64,000 nucleotides of DNA from Myroides injenensis M09-0166 (GTDB taxonomy: Bacteria > Bacteroidota > Bacteroidia > Flavobacteriales > Flavobacteriaceae): positions 1 through 64,000 of the forward strand of contig NZ_BAEX01000004.1 in the NCBI RefSeq assembly GCF_000246945.1. Reading direction: 5' to 3'. A program made the position numbers and the translations under genes. Shown one piece after another: positions 26,221-35,678 of this stretch. Within the stretch, counting starts at the first letter, position 1. Each line of letters starts with the position of its first letter. The notes beneath the pieces are model-generated. The model made no database searches. It saw only the letters and a list, made by a program, of their open reading frames with translations, and was not told the origin of the DNA.

Positions 26221-29200
26221 TTAGAATGTAGCGTTTAATGAAAAAGTCAAGATAGGTTGAATTACATCATTAAGAGATCCTCTGTTTTCTTGTACACTAT
26301 AAGTATATATATTGTCAGCTTGTACATTGACTTGTAATGATTTGAAATATTTATTTATAAAAGTACTTTGTGTAATGTTATAGCTTAATTGTATATAATT
26401 TATCTTAATGTAATCCGTCTTATATATAGTTTTGGTAGTTGCCTCTAGCATATAGTTGTGAATATTAGTAGACTGTATTTGTATAGGATAAATTTTATTT
26501 TCGTCACCTACTTCAAACCACATATTATCTAACTGTCCTTTGATAGCATTCATATTAGAGTGATCTCCATCTCTAACAAAAGAATCGGAATATTTAGCTT
26601 TTCCTCCAAATTGGTAGTTTACATTCACAGTTAATGACCAATTTTTATATGAAAAATAGTTATTGAAGAATCCGTTATAAGGAGCTATTGTCGTTCCTAA
26701 TTTTCTAAAATAACTTGGTTTACGATTTGTTCTGACATCTATTACATTACCATCGTTGTCAATAAATTCAGGATAACCTGTTAGCGGATGAATACCATTA
26801 CTTTTCATACCATATAAAGAACCTAGTGGTTTTCCTACTTCATATTCTGGTATAACTGATTCTTCTGAAGTATATATCTTATCAGTACCATATAATTTTT
26901 TTACTTTATTTGCATTGTATGAAATAGAAGCAGATGTATTCCATCTGAAGTCTTTTATTGTCAAAACATCACCGGATAAGGTAAATTCCATTCCTTTATT
27001 CTCTAATTCACCAATGTTTTTTGTGTACATTCCAAAACCATTACTTGTAGCAATAGGTAAGGCAAGTATGGCTTCTTTCGTTAAATCATTATATATATTA
27101 AATAGTAAATTAAATCGATTAATAAAACCAAAGTCTACTCCAAAGTTTTGACTATACGTTTGTTGTGGTTTTAGATTGTTATTTGGTAAAGCCGCTAATT
27201 GATAAACTCTATAATCTCCATAAAAAGTATTAGAGTTTAGATAAGTTGTTGTTACATCTCTTGCTGCGATTCCGGCTAAACTTGCCGTGTATCCAATTGA
27301 TCCTTTAAATTTTAAAGAGGTGAGAATGTTTTGATTTTTGAAAAATTCATATTCGCTTGGTGACCATCCTATACCAGCAGACCACGCATCATTCCATCTT
27401 TTGTCACTCGGTAAAAGAGAAGAACCATCACGCTTGAAACTAGCATAAGCATCATAAGTGTTTTTATAAGTATAGCCTGCTGCGGCTCCAAAACCTAATT
27501 GAGTATTAGTTGTTTTATTACCTGATGCAGTTGGTTTATAACTATTAGTTAATGCAGTATTAATTCCAGAAAGACTACTTAAATCATCTGCGATACCATG
27601 TCCAGCTCCAAAAATTGATTTGAAATTACTCAAGTAATAATCCATGTTTATACCAAAAAATACGTTGTGTTCACCGAATTGTTTTTGATAATTAGCGCGT
27701 ATATTAGCCGAATAGTCAAAAGATTTGTTGTCGCCTTCAGAAATGTATCCTTTCTCATTTTCAGCTTTATTTCTTTGGCTATATGCATCACTATATATTC
27801 GCTGATAAACTTCCTCAATGCTGTAATCTGCACCAATAACTCCAGAAAGATTTAATTCAGGTAAAATATCCCAAAACATGACTAAAGAACTGCTGAATCG
27901 TTTGTTTGTCGTTTTGCGCTTATATTGATTGATTAAATCATTATATGATCGGTCAGGATAACTTATTAAATTTTTAGTGTCTTTTGTCTCATAAGGATTT
28001 AGTGTGAAAGCTAATGACGTTGGATCATTTTCCATACCATTTTCTGTATTTGAAGTAGAAACTCCAAAACTATTATTTAAGGATAAATTAAAGTTATGCG
28101 TAATGATATAATCTAGATTAGCTCTCGCAGTGATATGATTGATGTCATTTCCAGGGATTCTTCCTCCTTGCTTACTATAATTAACAGAATAGAAGTAGGC
28201 ATTTTTTTCAGTTCCACCTCTTACACTTAGGTTGTGAGATTGGAAATAATTTGGTTTGACAAGTTCTTTAAACCAATCTGTATTGTATTGTCTTAATGAA
28301 TCTAGTTTATAGGCTCCTTCTTGTAATTTTTGATCTAGTAAAGGTGTATTACCAAATAATTTTCTAATGTTAGTCTCTGAGTAATCATATCCAGGACGTC
28401 CACTACGTCCAATTTTTTCTTCGAATGCTAACTTTTCATTAGTATCCATCATTCTTACACCTCTTTCACCTCTTAGTGTAATTCCTTGTTTCATTGAGTA
28501 ATTAAAAACAGGCTTACCATCAAAACCTCTTTTTGAAGTTAGTTCTATTACCCCATTTGCAGCTTTTATTCCATATAAGGCTGTGGCAGGAGCATCTTTA
28601 AGAACCTTGATAGAGGTAAAATCATTTGGATTTAATGTTAAAAAAGTTTCAGTAGAAATGATAATCCCGTCCATTACAAATAAGGGTTCATTAGCACTAC
28701 CTTTATAATCGAAAGATGAATTTCCTCTTAATCTAATTTCTGGTTTGGTACCAAGTTCACCACTATAGTTCACTGTTAGCCCAGGAACTTGTCCTTGAAG
28801 TAGCTTTGCCATATCAAGTTCAGAACGTTCAGATAATTTATTCATATCAATTGTGACAACTGAACCTGTCAAATTTCTGACATCAATATCATTAATATTT
28901 GTTGATCGGCGGATAAATACTTCGTCGAGTTGAGTATCTGTAGGTATTAGGTAAAGTGTTTGATATCCTTTTTTTAATTTGACTTCTAAATTTTCGTAAC
29001 CAAGCTGACTTACAATTACGGTTTGGTGATATAAATCTGGAATTTCAAACTCTCCTTTTTCATTTGTGAGATAAACATCTCCTGATGCTAAAACAGTAAT
29101 AATGGCTGAATCAATTCCTTTCTTTGTATCTAGATTTAATACTTTACCTGTGAAGACAGGTGTTTGTGCATAAGTTGTTAATATAAAAAACAAACTTAAA

Positions 29201-29232
29201 AAAGTAAGAACTCGTTTAGATGTTAAAGACAT
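26221..29232 (-). CDS. SusC/RagA family TonB-linked outer membrane protein (pair 2)
   Basis: 1003 residues: signal peptide (LTTYAQT, about 23), CarboxypepD_reg-like domain (about 25-105), plug with IRLRGNSSFDYKG and ALYGIKAANGVIELTSKRGF (about 165-235), and a long beta-barrel ending LTFSLNATF. It is the first gene of a five-gene minus-strand locus and has a good promoter just upstream. By context it probably imports peptides. The real substrate is unproven. Confidence 0.92.
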   Translation of the reverse strand: MSLTSKRVLTFLSLFFILTTYAQTPVFTGKVLNLDTKKGIDSAIITVLASGDVYLTNEKGEFEIPDLYHQTVIVSQLGYENLEVKLKKGYQTLYLIPTDTQLDEVFIRRSTNINDIDVRNLTGSVVTIDMNKLSERSELDMAKLLQGQVPGLTVNYSGELGTKPEIRLRGNSSFDYKGSANEPLFVMDGIIISTETFLTLNPNDFTSIKVLKDAPATALYGIKAANGVIELTSKRGFDGKPVFNYSMKQGITLRGERGVRMMDTNEKLAFEEKIGRSGRPGYDYSETNIRKLFGNTPLLDQKLQEGAYKLDSLRQYNTDWFKELVKPNYFQSHNLSVRGGTEKNAYFYSVNYSKQGGRIPGNDINHITARANLDYIITHNFNLSLNNSFGVSTSNTENGMENDPTSLAFTLNPYETKDTKNLISYPDRSYNDLINQYKRKTTNKRFSSSLVMFWDILPELNLSGVIGADYSIEEVYQRIYSDAYSQRNKAENEKGYISEGDNKSFDYSANIRANYQKQFGEHNVFFGINMDYYLSNFKSIFGAGHGIADDLSSLSGINTALTNSYKPTASGNKTTNTQLGFGAAAGYTYKNTYDAYASFKRDGSSLLPSDKRWNDAWSAGIGWSPSEYEFFKNQNILTSLKFKGSIGYTASLAGIAARDVTTTYLNSNTFYGDYRVYQLAALPNNNLKPQQTYSQNFGVDFGFINRFNLLFNIYNDLTKEAILALPIATSNGFGMYTKNIGELENKGMEFTLSGDVLTIKDFRWNTSASISYNANKVKKLYGTDKIYTSEESVIPEYEVGKPLGSLYGMKSNGIHPLTGYPEFIDNDGNVIDVRTNRKPSYFRKLGTTIAPYNGFFNNYFSYKNWSLTVNVNYQFGGKAKYSDSFVRDGDHSNMNAIKGQLDNMWFEVGDENKIYPIQIQSTNIHNYMLEATTKTIYKTDYIKINYIQLSYNITQSTFINKYFKSLQVNVQADNIYTYSVQENRGSLNDVIQPILTFSLNATF

Positions 29233-29269
29233 AGTAGTTGTTAATTAAGACTTAATCTAAATTGATGTG

Positions 29270-29299
29270 CAAAATTAAGTACTTTTTCAACTAATCAAA
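29270..29299 (-). promoter_or_regulatory. Promoter of SusC/SusD pair 2 operon
   Basis: The minus strand reads TTTG (29296-29299), 18 bp spacer, TAATTTTG (29270-29277), a full match to the Bacteroidota TTTG/TAnnTTTG promoter. The expected 5' leader is about 30 nt. Confidence 0.7.
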
Positions 29300-29689
29300 G
29301 AAAAAAGGATTATTTATTTAGACTAGTTATGTTTTATTAGTTGTAGCTTTTTAATTATTTATAGATGAGTTGTTTATATTAATGTGGTTTACGCAGTTAA
29401 GAATTTATTGTAATTCTTTGACAGAATTTTTACTTGTTATTTCTGGTACTCAGAGATAATGAATCTACTATCTCTTGATGAAGTTCAATTAGTATGATTA
29501 ATTAAATGTTTCTTTTTTGCAATTTTTTTAGAGATCATCTCCTATTCTTTTTGAAAAAGATCTACATTTTTTATTATTCTTACTTTACTATTAAATGTGG
29601 GGTTCTTACCTGCTTATTTAATTAGGATAGTAAGTAAAGTGTGATAAGTAATCTATGAACTCTGAAAAGAATTAGCAAAGATTAGCATG

Positions 29690-30545
29690 CCTCTTCAATG
29701 CAGTAAGTAATTGAACTCACTACAGAAAAAAGAATAAATTAATGTTAGCCCATCAACTTGTAATTAGAGTGTATTGTTGCTTAGATTCATTCTGTTTTTA
29801 TTTCGTTTATAAAGACCGCTGTTCCTTATTACTTATCTCTAACTATTTTTATAAACTACTGTAAATCAAAACTAATATCAGCATTAATAAAATAATCCTG
29901 ATAGGGGTATTTCAGCATTTGTTAATTGATTAGGTATGTATTAAAACTTGATTTCTATATCAAATAGTTCCTTTATTTATCAAAGGAATATATAGTTTTC
30001 TGTAAGCGTTTTAATTATCTGAGTAGAACAAAAAAGCACCTCACTTTTTTTTAACTCTAAAATACATATCTACCTAAAATACAGTGCTTTATTTTAAAAA
30101 CAATCTAATAGCTTAAATTTTGAATGCTTGGCAAAGCTAGTATTCATAAGCATTAGAACGAATTCCTTTAACACTTCTTCAACACTTCCCCATGATTGCT
30201 CCATATAGAAGGCTATTTGTTGAAGGAATCTTGAAGAAGTGTTGAAGCACTGTTGAAAAAATTATATCCTCTATAGTAATAAAGGTAGCTAAGGAATCAA
30301 ATATTCCACGAATTATTTTAGGCACTGCTATACCAAAAGAGTTTTAAATGGTTAATTTTTAAAAAGTTTAAAAATGAGACAGATGCAATGAATTGGATGA
30401 GCAATAATAAGATGAAGTCATCTTGACTTTTTAGTTTATATAATAAAGCATTTACTACCTCATGCTTGGCTTTTGAATTGAATCCTTTTTTTAGGAAGTG
30501 GCAAGTGTGGAACTACATCTAATTCTGTACTATCTAAGTAGAGTA
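29690..30545 (-). mobile_element. Decayed transposon remnant, copy B
   Basis: This lies in the 1.56-kb gap between SusC 2 and dtd. It shares about 560 bp (29873-30438) with copy A in the same orientation. The minus strand retains the transposase fragment KYPYQDYFINAD (near 29880-29915), followed by a broken stretch to about 29690. The opposite end, beyond 30440, has a GGAAGTGGC-containing segment matching copy C at 50440-50460. Stops and frameshifts are everywhere. The flanks 29300-29690 and 30546-30790 are AT-rich with nothing recognisable. Confidence 0.7.
30167..30259. repeat. 11-bp-period repeat array, copy B
   Basis: TTTAACA (30167) and TTCAACA (30178) are followed, after the CCCCATGATTGCTCC spacer, by inverted TTGAAG-type motifs at 30220, 30231, 30242 and 30253. 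All spacings are 11 bp. In this copy TTGAAGAAGTGTTGAAG can pair with the left array over 17 bp with one mismatch. Confidence 0.75.
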
Positions 30546-30790
30546 CTTAATTCACAGTGTTGAAGGTTTTGTTTAGGGACACATATTTTTATACCGCCTT
30601 TATTTTACAAGAGTTAAGACGACCTCAATAATTATAACAGTAATAAAAGCATGTAATAGGAATCTTTGTTAGTTTAGAAATTAAATTAATCATTTAAAAA
30701 TGATAGAATAATTGTGTGTATTCCTATCGAATTAGTATTTTGCATGGTCAAAAATAAATAGGTAGAATAATACTAAGAAAATATTTTAGT

Positions 30791-31243
30791 TTGAGAACAG
30801 TAATACAAAGAGTAAAAGAGGCTTCTGTTACGGTAGAAGGTGAAATAATTGGAGAAATAAAAAATGGACTTCTTGTTTTGGTTGGGATTGAAGAAGTTGA
30901 TTCGAAACAGGATATAGAATGGCTTTCTGGTAAAATTGTTAATTTGAGAATTTTTGAAGATGAGCAAGGAGTCATGAATAAATGTGTGAAAGAAATAGAT
31001 GGAGAGATTTTGATAGTTAGTCAATTTACTTTACATGCTTCCACAAAAAAAGGAAATAGACCATCGTATATAAGAGCAGCAAAACCTGATTTTGCGATTC
31101 CGATGTATGAAAAATTTATAAGTCAAGTAGAAAGTGATTTAGGAAAAAAAGTGGAAACGGGTTCTTTTGGAGCAGATATGAAAGTAGCTTTATTGAATGA
31201 TGGACCAGTTACAATTATAATTGATAGTCAAAATAAAGAGTAA
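30791..31243 (+). CDS. dtd: D-aminoacyl-tRNA deacylase
   Basis: Hydrolyses D-aminoacyl-tRNAs to protect translation. The 150 residues match Dtd: MRTVIQRVKEASVTVEG at the start, the cross-subunit motif VSQFTLHA (about 77-84) and GPVTIIID near the C-terminus, where the conserved family motif is GPVT. The start codon is TTG at 30791, chosen because the N-terminus then aligns exactly with the family. Its stop overlaps the next start codon (TAATG). Confidence 0.95.
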   Translation: MRTVIQRVKEASVTVEGEIIGEIKNGLLVLVGIEEVDSKQDIEWLSGKIVNLRIFEDEQGVMNKCVKEIDGEILIVSQFTLHASTKKGNRPSYIRAAKPDFAIPMYEKFISQVESDLGKKVETGSFGADMKVALLNDGPVTIIIDSQNKE

Positions 31244-31440
31244 TGAATAATTTAGTAAAGTATAGTTTTTTTACTGTAATATATATTGCATTAACATGGT
31301 TTGTTTCGGATGAGGTAAGCTGTGCATTATCTGGTGATCAGATGTGTTTATTAAACTTCGTGGTAAAATATATTATCTTTATGGTATTAATGATCATTTA
31401 CGATAAATGGTTAAAGAATAAAATTTTTAAGAAAAAATAA
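31243..31440 (+). CDS. Small membrane protein of unknown function
   Basis: 65 residues with two predicted hydrophobic helices (about 7-24 and 38-55) and a basic C-terminal tail (KWLKNKIFKKK). The ATG overlaps the dtd stop codon, and the next gene starts 1 bp after its own stop, so it is embedded in a coupled operon. No family is recognised. Confidence 0.65.
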   Translation: MNNLVKYSFFTVIYIALTWFVSDEVSCALSGDQMCLLNFVVKYIIFMVLMIIYDKWLKNKIFKKK

Positions 31441-31441
31441 A

Positions 31442-31768
31442 ATGAATATACAAGACGCACAGAAAGCTGTAGATAACTGGATTAATGAACATGGAGTTCG
31501 TTATTTTAATGAGTTAACAAATATGGCACAACTAACAGAAGAAGTAGGTGAGGTGGCTCGAATTATCGCTAGGAGATATGGTGAGCAATCTGAAAAAGAA
31601 AGTGATAAAAATAAGGACTTAGGGGAAGAATTAGCTGATGTTGTGTTCGTTGTGCTATGCTTGGCAAATCAAACAGGAGTTAATTTACAAGAAGCTTTTG
31701 ATAAAAAAATGGATGTAAAGACGAAAAGAGATCACGATCGTCATCATAATAATGAAAAATTAAAGTAA
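31442..31768 (+). CDS. MazG-like nucleotide pyrophosphohydrolase
   Basis: 108-residue all-alpha NTP pyrophosphohydrolase of the MazG/iMazG superfamily, which removes non-canonical or excess (d)NTPs. The EExxE metal-binding helix is LTEEVGEVARIIARR (about 29-43), with the second acidic set in LGEELADVVFVVLCLANQ (about 59-76). It sits between dtd and aroA with very short gaps. Substrate unknown. Confidence 0.88.
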   Translation: MNIQDAQKAVDNWINEHGVRYFNELTNMAQLTEEVGEVARIIARRYGEQSEKESDKNKDLGEELADVVFVVLCLANQTGVNLQEAFDKKMDVKTKRDHDRHHNNEKLK

Positions 31769-31774
31769 GAATTA

Positions 31775-33001
31775 GTGAAGGTATTTCTATCTCAATCTCA
31801 ATTGCTAGACAATAAAGAATTAGTAATTTCTGGTAGTAAGTCAGAAAGCAATCGTTTATTAATCTTACAGGAATTATTCCCTGAATTGTCAATATCAAAT
31901 CTCTCCGATGCTGACGATGTACGTGCTATGCAGCAGGCTTTAAGTTCGGACAAAGACGTTATAGATATTCATCATGCTGGTACAACTATGCGCTTTTTGA
32001 CTGCCTATTATGCACTTTGTTCTGAGCGAGAATTGATATTAACTGGAAGTAGTCGTATGCAAGAACGACCAATAGGAGTCTTAGTAGAAGCATTGAGACA
32101 ATTAGACGCTAGAATTACTTACGTTAATAAAGAAGGGTATCCTCCATTAAAAATAAAAGGATATCATTCACAAGGGGGGAATATTGAGCTCCCTGCAAAT
32201 ATTAGTAGTCAATATATTACTGCATTATTACTTATAGGTACAAAATTGCCAATGGGTATAGAATTAAATTTGATAGGTAATATTACTTCTCGACCTTATA
32301 TCGAAATGACTTTAGCTCTCCTTGAAAAGTTAGGTGCTTACACTTCTTTTGTAGAAAATAGAATTATAGTAAGACCTTTAATTAATGTCAAGCAAAATCT
32401 TTTTGTTGTAGAGTCTGACTGGTCGTCTGCTTCTTATTTTTATTCTTTAATTGCGCTTTCGCCGATAGGAAAAGTATTGAAATTGAAAAGCTATCAAAAA
32501 GATAGTCTTCAAGGAGATATGAAAATTGTTGAATTATATCAAAAGCTTGGTGTTGAAACAAGGTTTAAAGAAGGTTCGGTGATAGAATTAGAAAAAGTAG
32601 AAAAGACTGTAGATTCTTTTAATGCTAATTTAGTCGAGACACCAGATTTAGCACAGACAATTGCGGTGACTTGTTTTGGACTTGGGATTAAATGTGAATT
32701 AACAGGACTGCATACATTAAAAATAAAGGAAACAGATCGTCTAGTGGCTCTTAAGGAAGAATTAGAAAAGTTAGGAGCTGTTATTGATATTACTGATTCT
32801 AGTTTAAAAATTGAAAAGTCAACCAGTATAAATAGTGGAGTAAGCATAGATACCTATCAAGATCACCGTATGGCTTTAGCATTTGCACCTTTAGCCTTAT
32901 GTACTGATCTTTCTATTAATGATGCTGAAGTTGTGACTAAGTCATTTATTAAATTTTGGTCTAATTTGCAAGAAATTGGAATCCAAATTTGTGAGCAATA
33001 A
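31775..33001 (+). CDS. aroA: 3-phosphoshikimate 1-carboxyvinyltransferase (EPSP synthase)
   Basis: Sixth step of the shikimate pathway, joining PEP to shikimate-3-phosphate. The 408 residues carry SGSKSESNRLLIL (about 20-32), the GTTMRFLTAY segment (about 70-79) where many enzymes have GTxxR, SRMQERPI (about 93-100) and the C-terminal DHRMALAFAPLAL (about 363-375). Somewhat shorter than E. coli AroA (427), as is usual in Flavobacteriia. GTG start at 31775, 6 bp after the MazG-like gene. Confidence 0.94.
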   Translation: MKVFLSQSQLLDNKELVISGSKSESNRLLILQELFPELSISNLSDADDVRAMQQALSSDKDVIDIHHAGTTMRFLTAYYALCSERELILTGSSRMQERPIGVLVEALRQLDARITYVNKEGYPPLKIKGYHSQGGNIELPANISSQYITALLLIGTKLPMGIELNLIGNITSRPYIEMTLALLEKLGAYTSFVENRIIVRPLINVKQNLFVVESDWSSASYFYSLIALSPIGKVLKLKSYQKDSLQGDMKIVELYQKLGVETRFKEGSVIELEKVEKTVDSFNANLVETPDLAQTIAVTCFGLGIKCELTGLHTLKIKETDRLVALKEELEKLGAVIDITDSSLKIEKSTSINSGVSIDTYQDHRMALAFAPLALCTDLSINDAEVVTKSFIKFWSNLQEIGIQICEQ

Positions 33002-33031
33002 CGATTAAAAACAAAAATAATTGTGAAATAC

Positions 33032-33063
33032 TTGACAACCGCTATGTTGAGGTTGTATATTTG
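33032..33063 (+). promoter_or_regulatory. Promoter of queA
   Basis: TTG at 33032-33034 and a perfect TATATTTG at 33056-33063 with a 21-bp spacer, 55 bp before the queA ATG. Confidence 0.65.
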
Positions 33064-33118
33064 CAAATTCTTTTATAGAAAGAGTCTTTGTATAATTAAT
33101 TAATAAATTGCGTATTCA

Positions 33119-34168
33119 ATGAAGTTATCAAACTTTAATTTTGATTTGCCAGCAGAGCTATTGGCAGAATTTCCAGCAGAGAATAGAGATGAAGCTCGTT
33201 TAATGGTCGTAGATCGAAAAACTGGTAATATAGAACATAAATTATTTAAAGACTTAATCGATTACTTTGACGAAGGGGATGTAATGGTATTGAATAATAC
33301 TAAAGTTTTTCCTGCACGTTTATACGGAAACAAAGAGAAAACTGGAGCTAGAATCGAAGTTTTCTTATTAAGAGAGTTGAACGCTGAGCAACGTTTATGG
33401 GATGTTTTAGTAGATCCAGCTCGTAAAATACGTATTGGTAATAAACTTTACTTTGGAGATGATGATTCTCTTGTAGCAGAAGTAATAGATAATACTACTT
33501 CTAGAGGTCGTACATTACGTTTTTTATATGATGGGTCGTATGAAGAGTTTAGAATTAAATTACAGGAATTAGGAGAGACACCAATTCCAAAATATATTAA
33601 TAGAGATGTAGTGCCTGAGGATGCTGAGCGCTACCAAACTATTTATGCTTCTGAAGAAGGAGCTGTAGCAGCACCTACTGCAGGGTTACACTTTTCTAAA
33701 CATTTAATGAAACGTTTAGAAATTAAGGGAATTAAGTTTGCTGAAGTAACTTTACATATTGGGTTAGGAACATTTAATCCTGTAGAAGTAGAGGATTTAT
33801 CTAAGCATAAAATGGATTCTGAAGAAATGTTTGTTACGCAAGAGGCTTGTGATATTGTTAATCAAGCTAAAGAGAATAAAAAGAAAGTTTGTGCGATTGG
33901 TACTACGTGTATGAGAGCATTAGAGAGTTCTGTTTCTTCAAATCATACTTTAAACCCTTTTATTGGATGGACTAATAAGTTTATCTTTCCTCCATATGAT
34001 TTTAGTATTGCTAACTGTATGGTAACGAATTTCCATATGCCTAAGTCGACATTGTTAATGATGATTTCTGCTTTTTGTGGTCATGATTTAATGATGAAAG
34101 CTTATGACGAAGCAGTTAAAGAAAAATATAAATTTTATTCTTATGGGGATGCAATGTTGATCCTATAA
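33119..34168 (+). CDS. queA: tRNA preQ1(34) S-adenosylmethionine ribosyltransferase-isomerase
   Basis: Penultimate step of queuosine synthesis in tRNA: transfers and isomerises ribosyl from SAM to preQ1 to give epoxyqueuosine. 349 residues with the N-terminal [21 protein letters not shown] (quoted in two parts: residues about 8-28), the [11 protein letters not shown] motif (about 182-192), [10 protein letters not shown] (about 212-221) and the C-terminal [15 protein letters not shown]. queE, an earlier step in the same pathway, is also in this window at 46555. Confidence 0.96.
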   Translation: MKLSNFNFDLPAELLAEFPAENRDEARLMVVDRKTGNIEHKLFKDLIDYFDEGDVMVLNNTKVFPARLYGNKEKTGARIEVFLLRELNAEQRLWDVLVDPARKIRIGNKLYFGDDDSLVAEVIDNTTSRGRTLRFLYDGSYEEFRIKLQELGETPIPKYINRDVVPEDAERYQTIYASEEGAVAAPTAGLHFSKHLMKRLEIKGIKFAEVTLHIGLGTFNPVEVEDLSKHKMDSEEMFVTQEACDIVNQAKENKKKVCAIGTTCMRALESSVSSNHTLNPFIGWTNKFIFPPYDFSIANCMVTNFHMPKSTLLMMISAFCGHDLMMKAYDEAVKEKYKFYSYGDAMLIL

Positions 34169-34189
34169 TAATAGAAAATATTTAATTTT

Positions 34190-34236
34190 AAAAAGAGAAC
34201 TCATTTATCCTAGGATAAATGAGTTCTCTTTTTTTG
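34190..34236 (+). terminator. Terminator after queA
   Basis: A 44-bp perfect palindrome (34190-34233) centred on CCTAGG, ending in a T run. One of the strongest hairpins in the window. Confidence 0.92.
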
Positions 34237-34309
34237 CTTGCAAACGGTTAATTAGGAAACTAAAGAAGTGCTTTAAAATACTTATATTTACTGTAAAGAT
34301 ATTTAAGAA

Positions 34310-35587
34310 ATGAAATTTAAAAATACTTTAGCTTTTGCTAGGCAATTAGATGAAAATGATTCAATAGGGCATTATAAGCAAGCGTTTAATTTTCCTATTG
34401 TTAAAGGTAAAAAAGTGATTTATTTTACTGGAAATTCATTAGGGTTACAACCAAAAAGAGCAGTAGATTATGTAAATGAAGTAATGAAAGATTGGGCTGA
34501 ATTAGCAGTTGAAGGTCATTTTTATGCCGAGAAACCTTGGTGGGATTATCATGAAAGATTTTGTGAACCACTAAGTGAAGTTGTTGGTGCATTGCCAGAA
34601 GAAGTAACGGTAATGAATACACTTACGGTTAATTTACATTTTTTAATGATTTCGTTTTATCGTCCAACTGAGCAACGATTTAAAATATTATGCGAAGAAA
34701 AAGCCTTCCCTAGTGATCAATATTTAATACAAACTCAAGTCAAATTGCATGGATTGAATCCAGAAGACGCAATAGTGCAAATAAAGAAGCGACCTGGAGA
34801 ACACAATTTTAGAACTGAAGATATTTTGGATGCGATTTCTGAAATAGGCGATGAGTTAGCTTTAGTTTTGATAGGAGGAGTTAATTATTATACAGGACAA
34901 GTTTTTGATATTAAAACAATATCTGCAAAAGCGAAAGAAGTAGGGGCAACTATTGGTTGGGATTTGGCTCATGCAGCTGGAAATATTAAATTAGAGTTAC
35001 ATAATTGGGATGTTGATTTTGCTGCATGGTGTAGTTATAAGTATATGAATGCTGGACCAGGAAGTGCTTCTGGTGCTTTTGTACATAAAAAGCACCATGA
35101 TAATAAAGAAATTATTCGACTTGGTGGATGGTGGGGACATAATAAAGAACGTCGCTTCTTAATGGAAGAAGATTACGATCCTATTTTATCTGCAAATGGG
35201 TGGCAGGTGAGTAATCCTTCTATTTTAAGTTTGGCACCTTATTTGGCCTCTGTTGAAATGTTTAGGGAAGTAGGAATGGATGCTATTATTGCAAAGAGAA
35301 ACAAAATTACTTCTTATTTAGAATATGTTTTGGAGGAAATAGCTAAGGAAGAAAATGCTAGCTATGAAGTGATTACTCCAAGTTCTCAAGAGGAAAGAGG
35401 AAGCCAATTATCTGTATTATTACATGGAAAAGGTAGAAGTTTATTTACTTATTTAATACAGGAAGGCGTAATTATTGATTGGAGAGAGCCAAATGTTGTG
35501 CGTTTAGCTCCTGTACCATTATATACCTCTTATGAAGATGTTTATAACTTTGGACAAATTTTACGTAAAGCAAGTGACATATTATAA
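34310..35587 (+). CDS. kynU: Kynureninase
   Basis: PLP-dependent cleavage of kynurenine or 3-hydroxykynurenine to (3-hydroxy)anthranilate and alanine. The 425 residues show IYFTGNSLGLQPK (about 36-48), the PLP-lysine region WCSYKYMNAGPGSASGAFVH (about 238-257) with the lysine in SYKY, and the LGGWWGH and SNPSILSLAPYLAS segments downstream. It heads a kynurenine cluster with a ureohydrolase-fold enzyme and Kmo. Length is normal for the family. Confidence 0.95.
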   Translation: MKFKNTLAFARQLDENDSIGHYKQAFNFPIVKGKKVIYFTGNSLGLQPKRAVDYVNEVMKDWAELAVEGHFYAEKPWWDYHERFCEPLSEVVGALPEEVTVMNTLTVNLHFLMISFYRPTEQRFKILCEEKAFPSDQYLIQTQVKLHGLNPEDAIVQIKKRPGEHNFRTEDILDAISEIGDELALVLIGGVNYYTGQVFDIKTISAKAKEVGATIGWDLAHAAGNIKLELHNWDVDFAAWCSYKYMNAGPGSASGAFVHKKHHDNKEIIRLGGWWGHNKERRFLMEEDYDPILSANGWQVSNPSILSLAPYLASVEMFREVGMDAIIAKRNKITSYLEYVLEEIAKEENASYEVITPSSQEERGSQLSVLLHGKGRSLFTYLIQEGVIIDWREPNVVRLAPVPLYTSYEDVYNFGQILRKASDIL

Positions 35588-35629
35588 TCCTTTTTAGTAT
35601 TGTAATTCATATATTTTTATGTTAGTCTA

Positions 35630-35659
35630 TTGCTAATGCATGAAACTCGATTAAATTTG
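35630..35659 (+). promoter_or_regulatory. Promoter of ureohydrolase gene
   Basis: TTG at 35630-35632, a 19-bp spacer and a perfect TAAATTTG at 35652-35659, 20 bp before the gene start. Confidence 0.65.
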
Positions 35660-35678
35660 CAAAAAAATAAAATAAGCG

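Noticed and set aside
30151-30290. A short protein (containing MIAPYRRLFVEGILKKC) encoded by the conserved repeat block
   Set aside because: Copies B and C have an in-frame stop directly after this segment and the frame is not kept; the repeats themselves explain the codon pattern.
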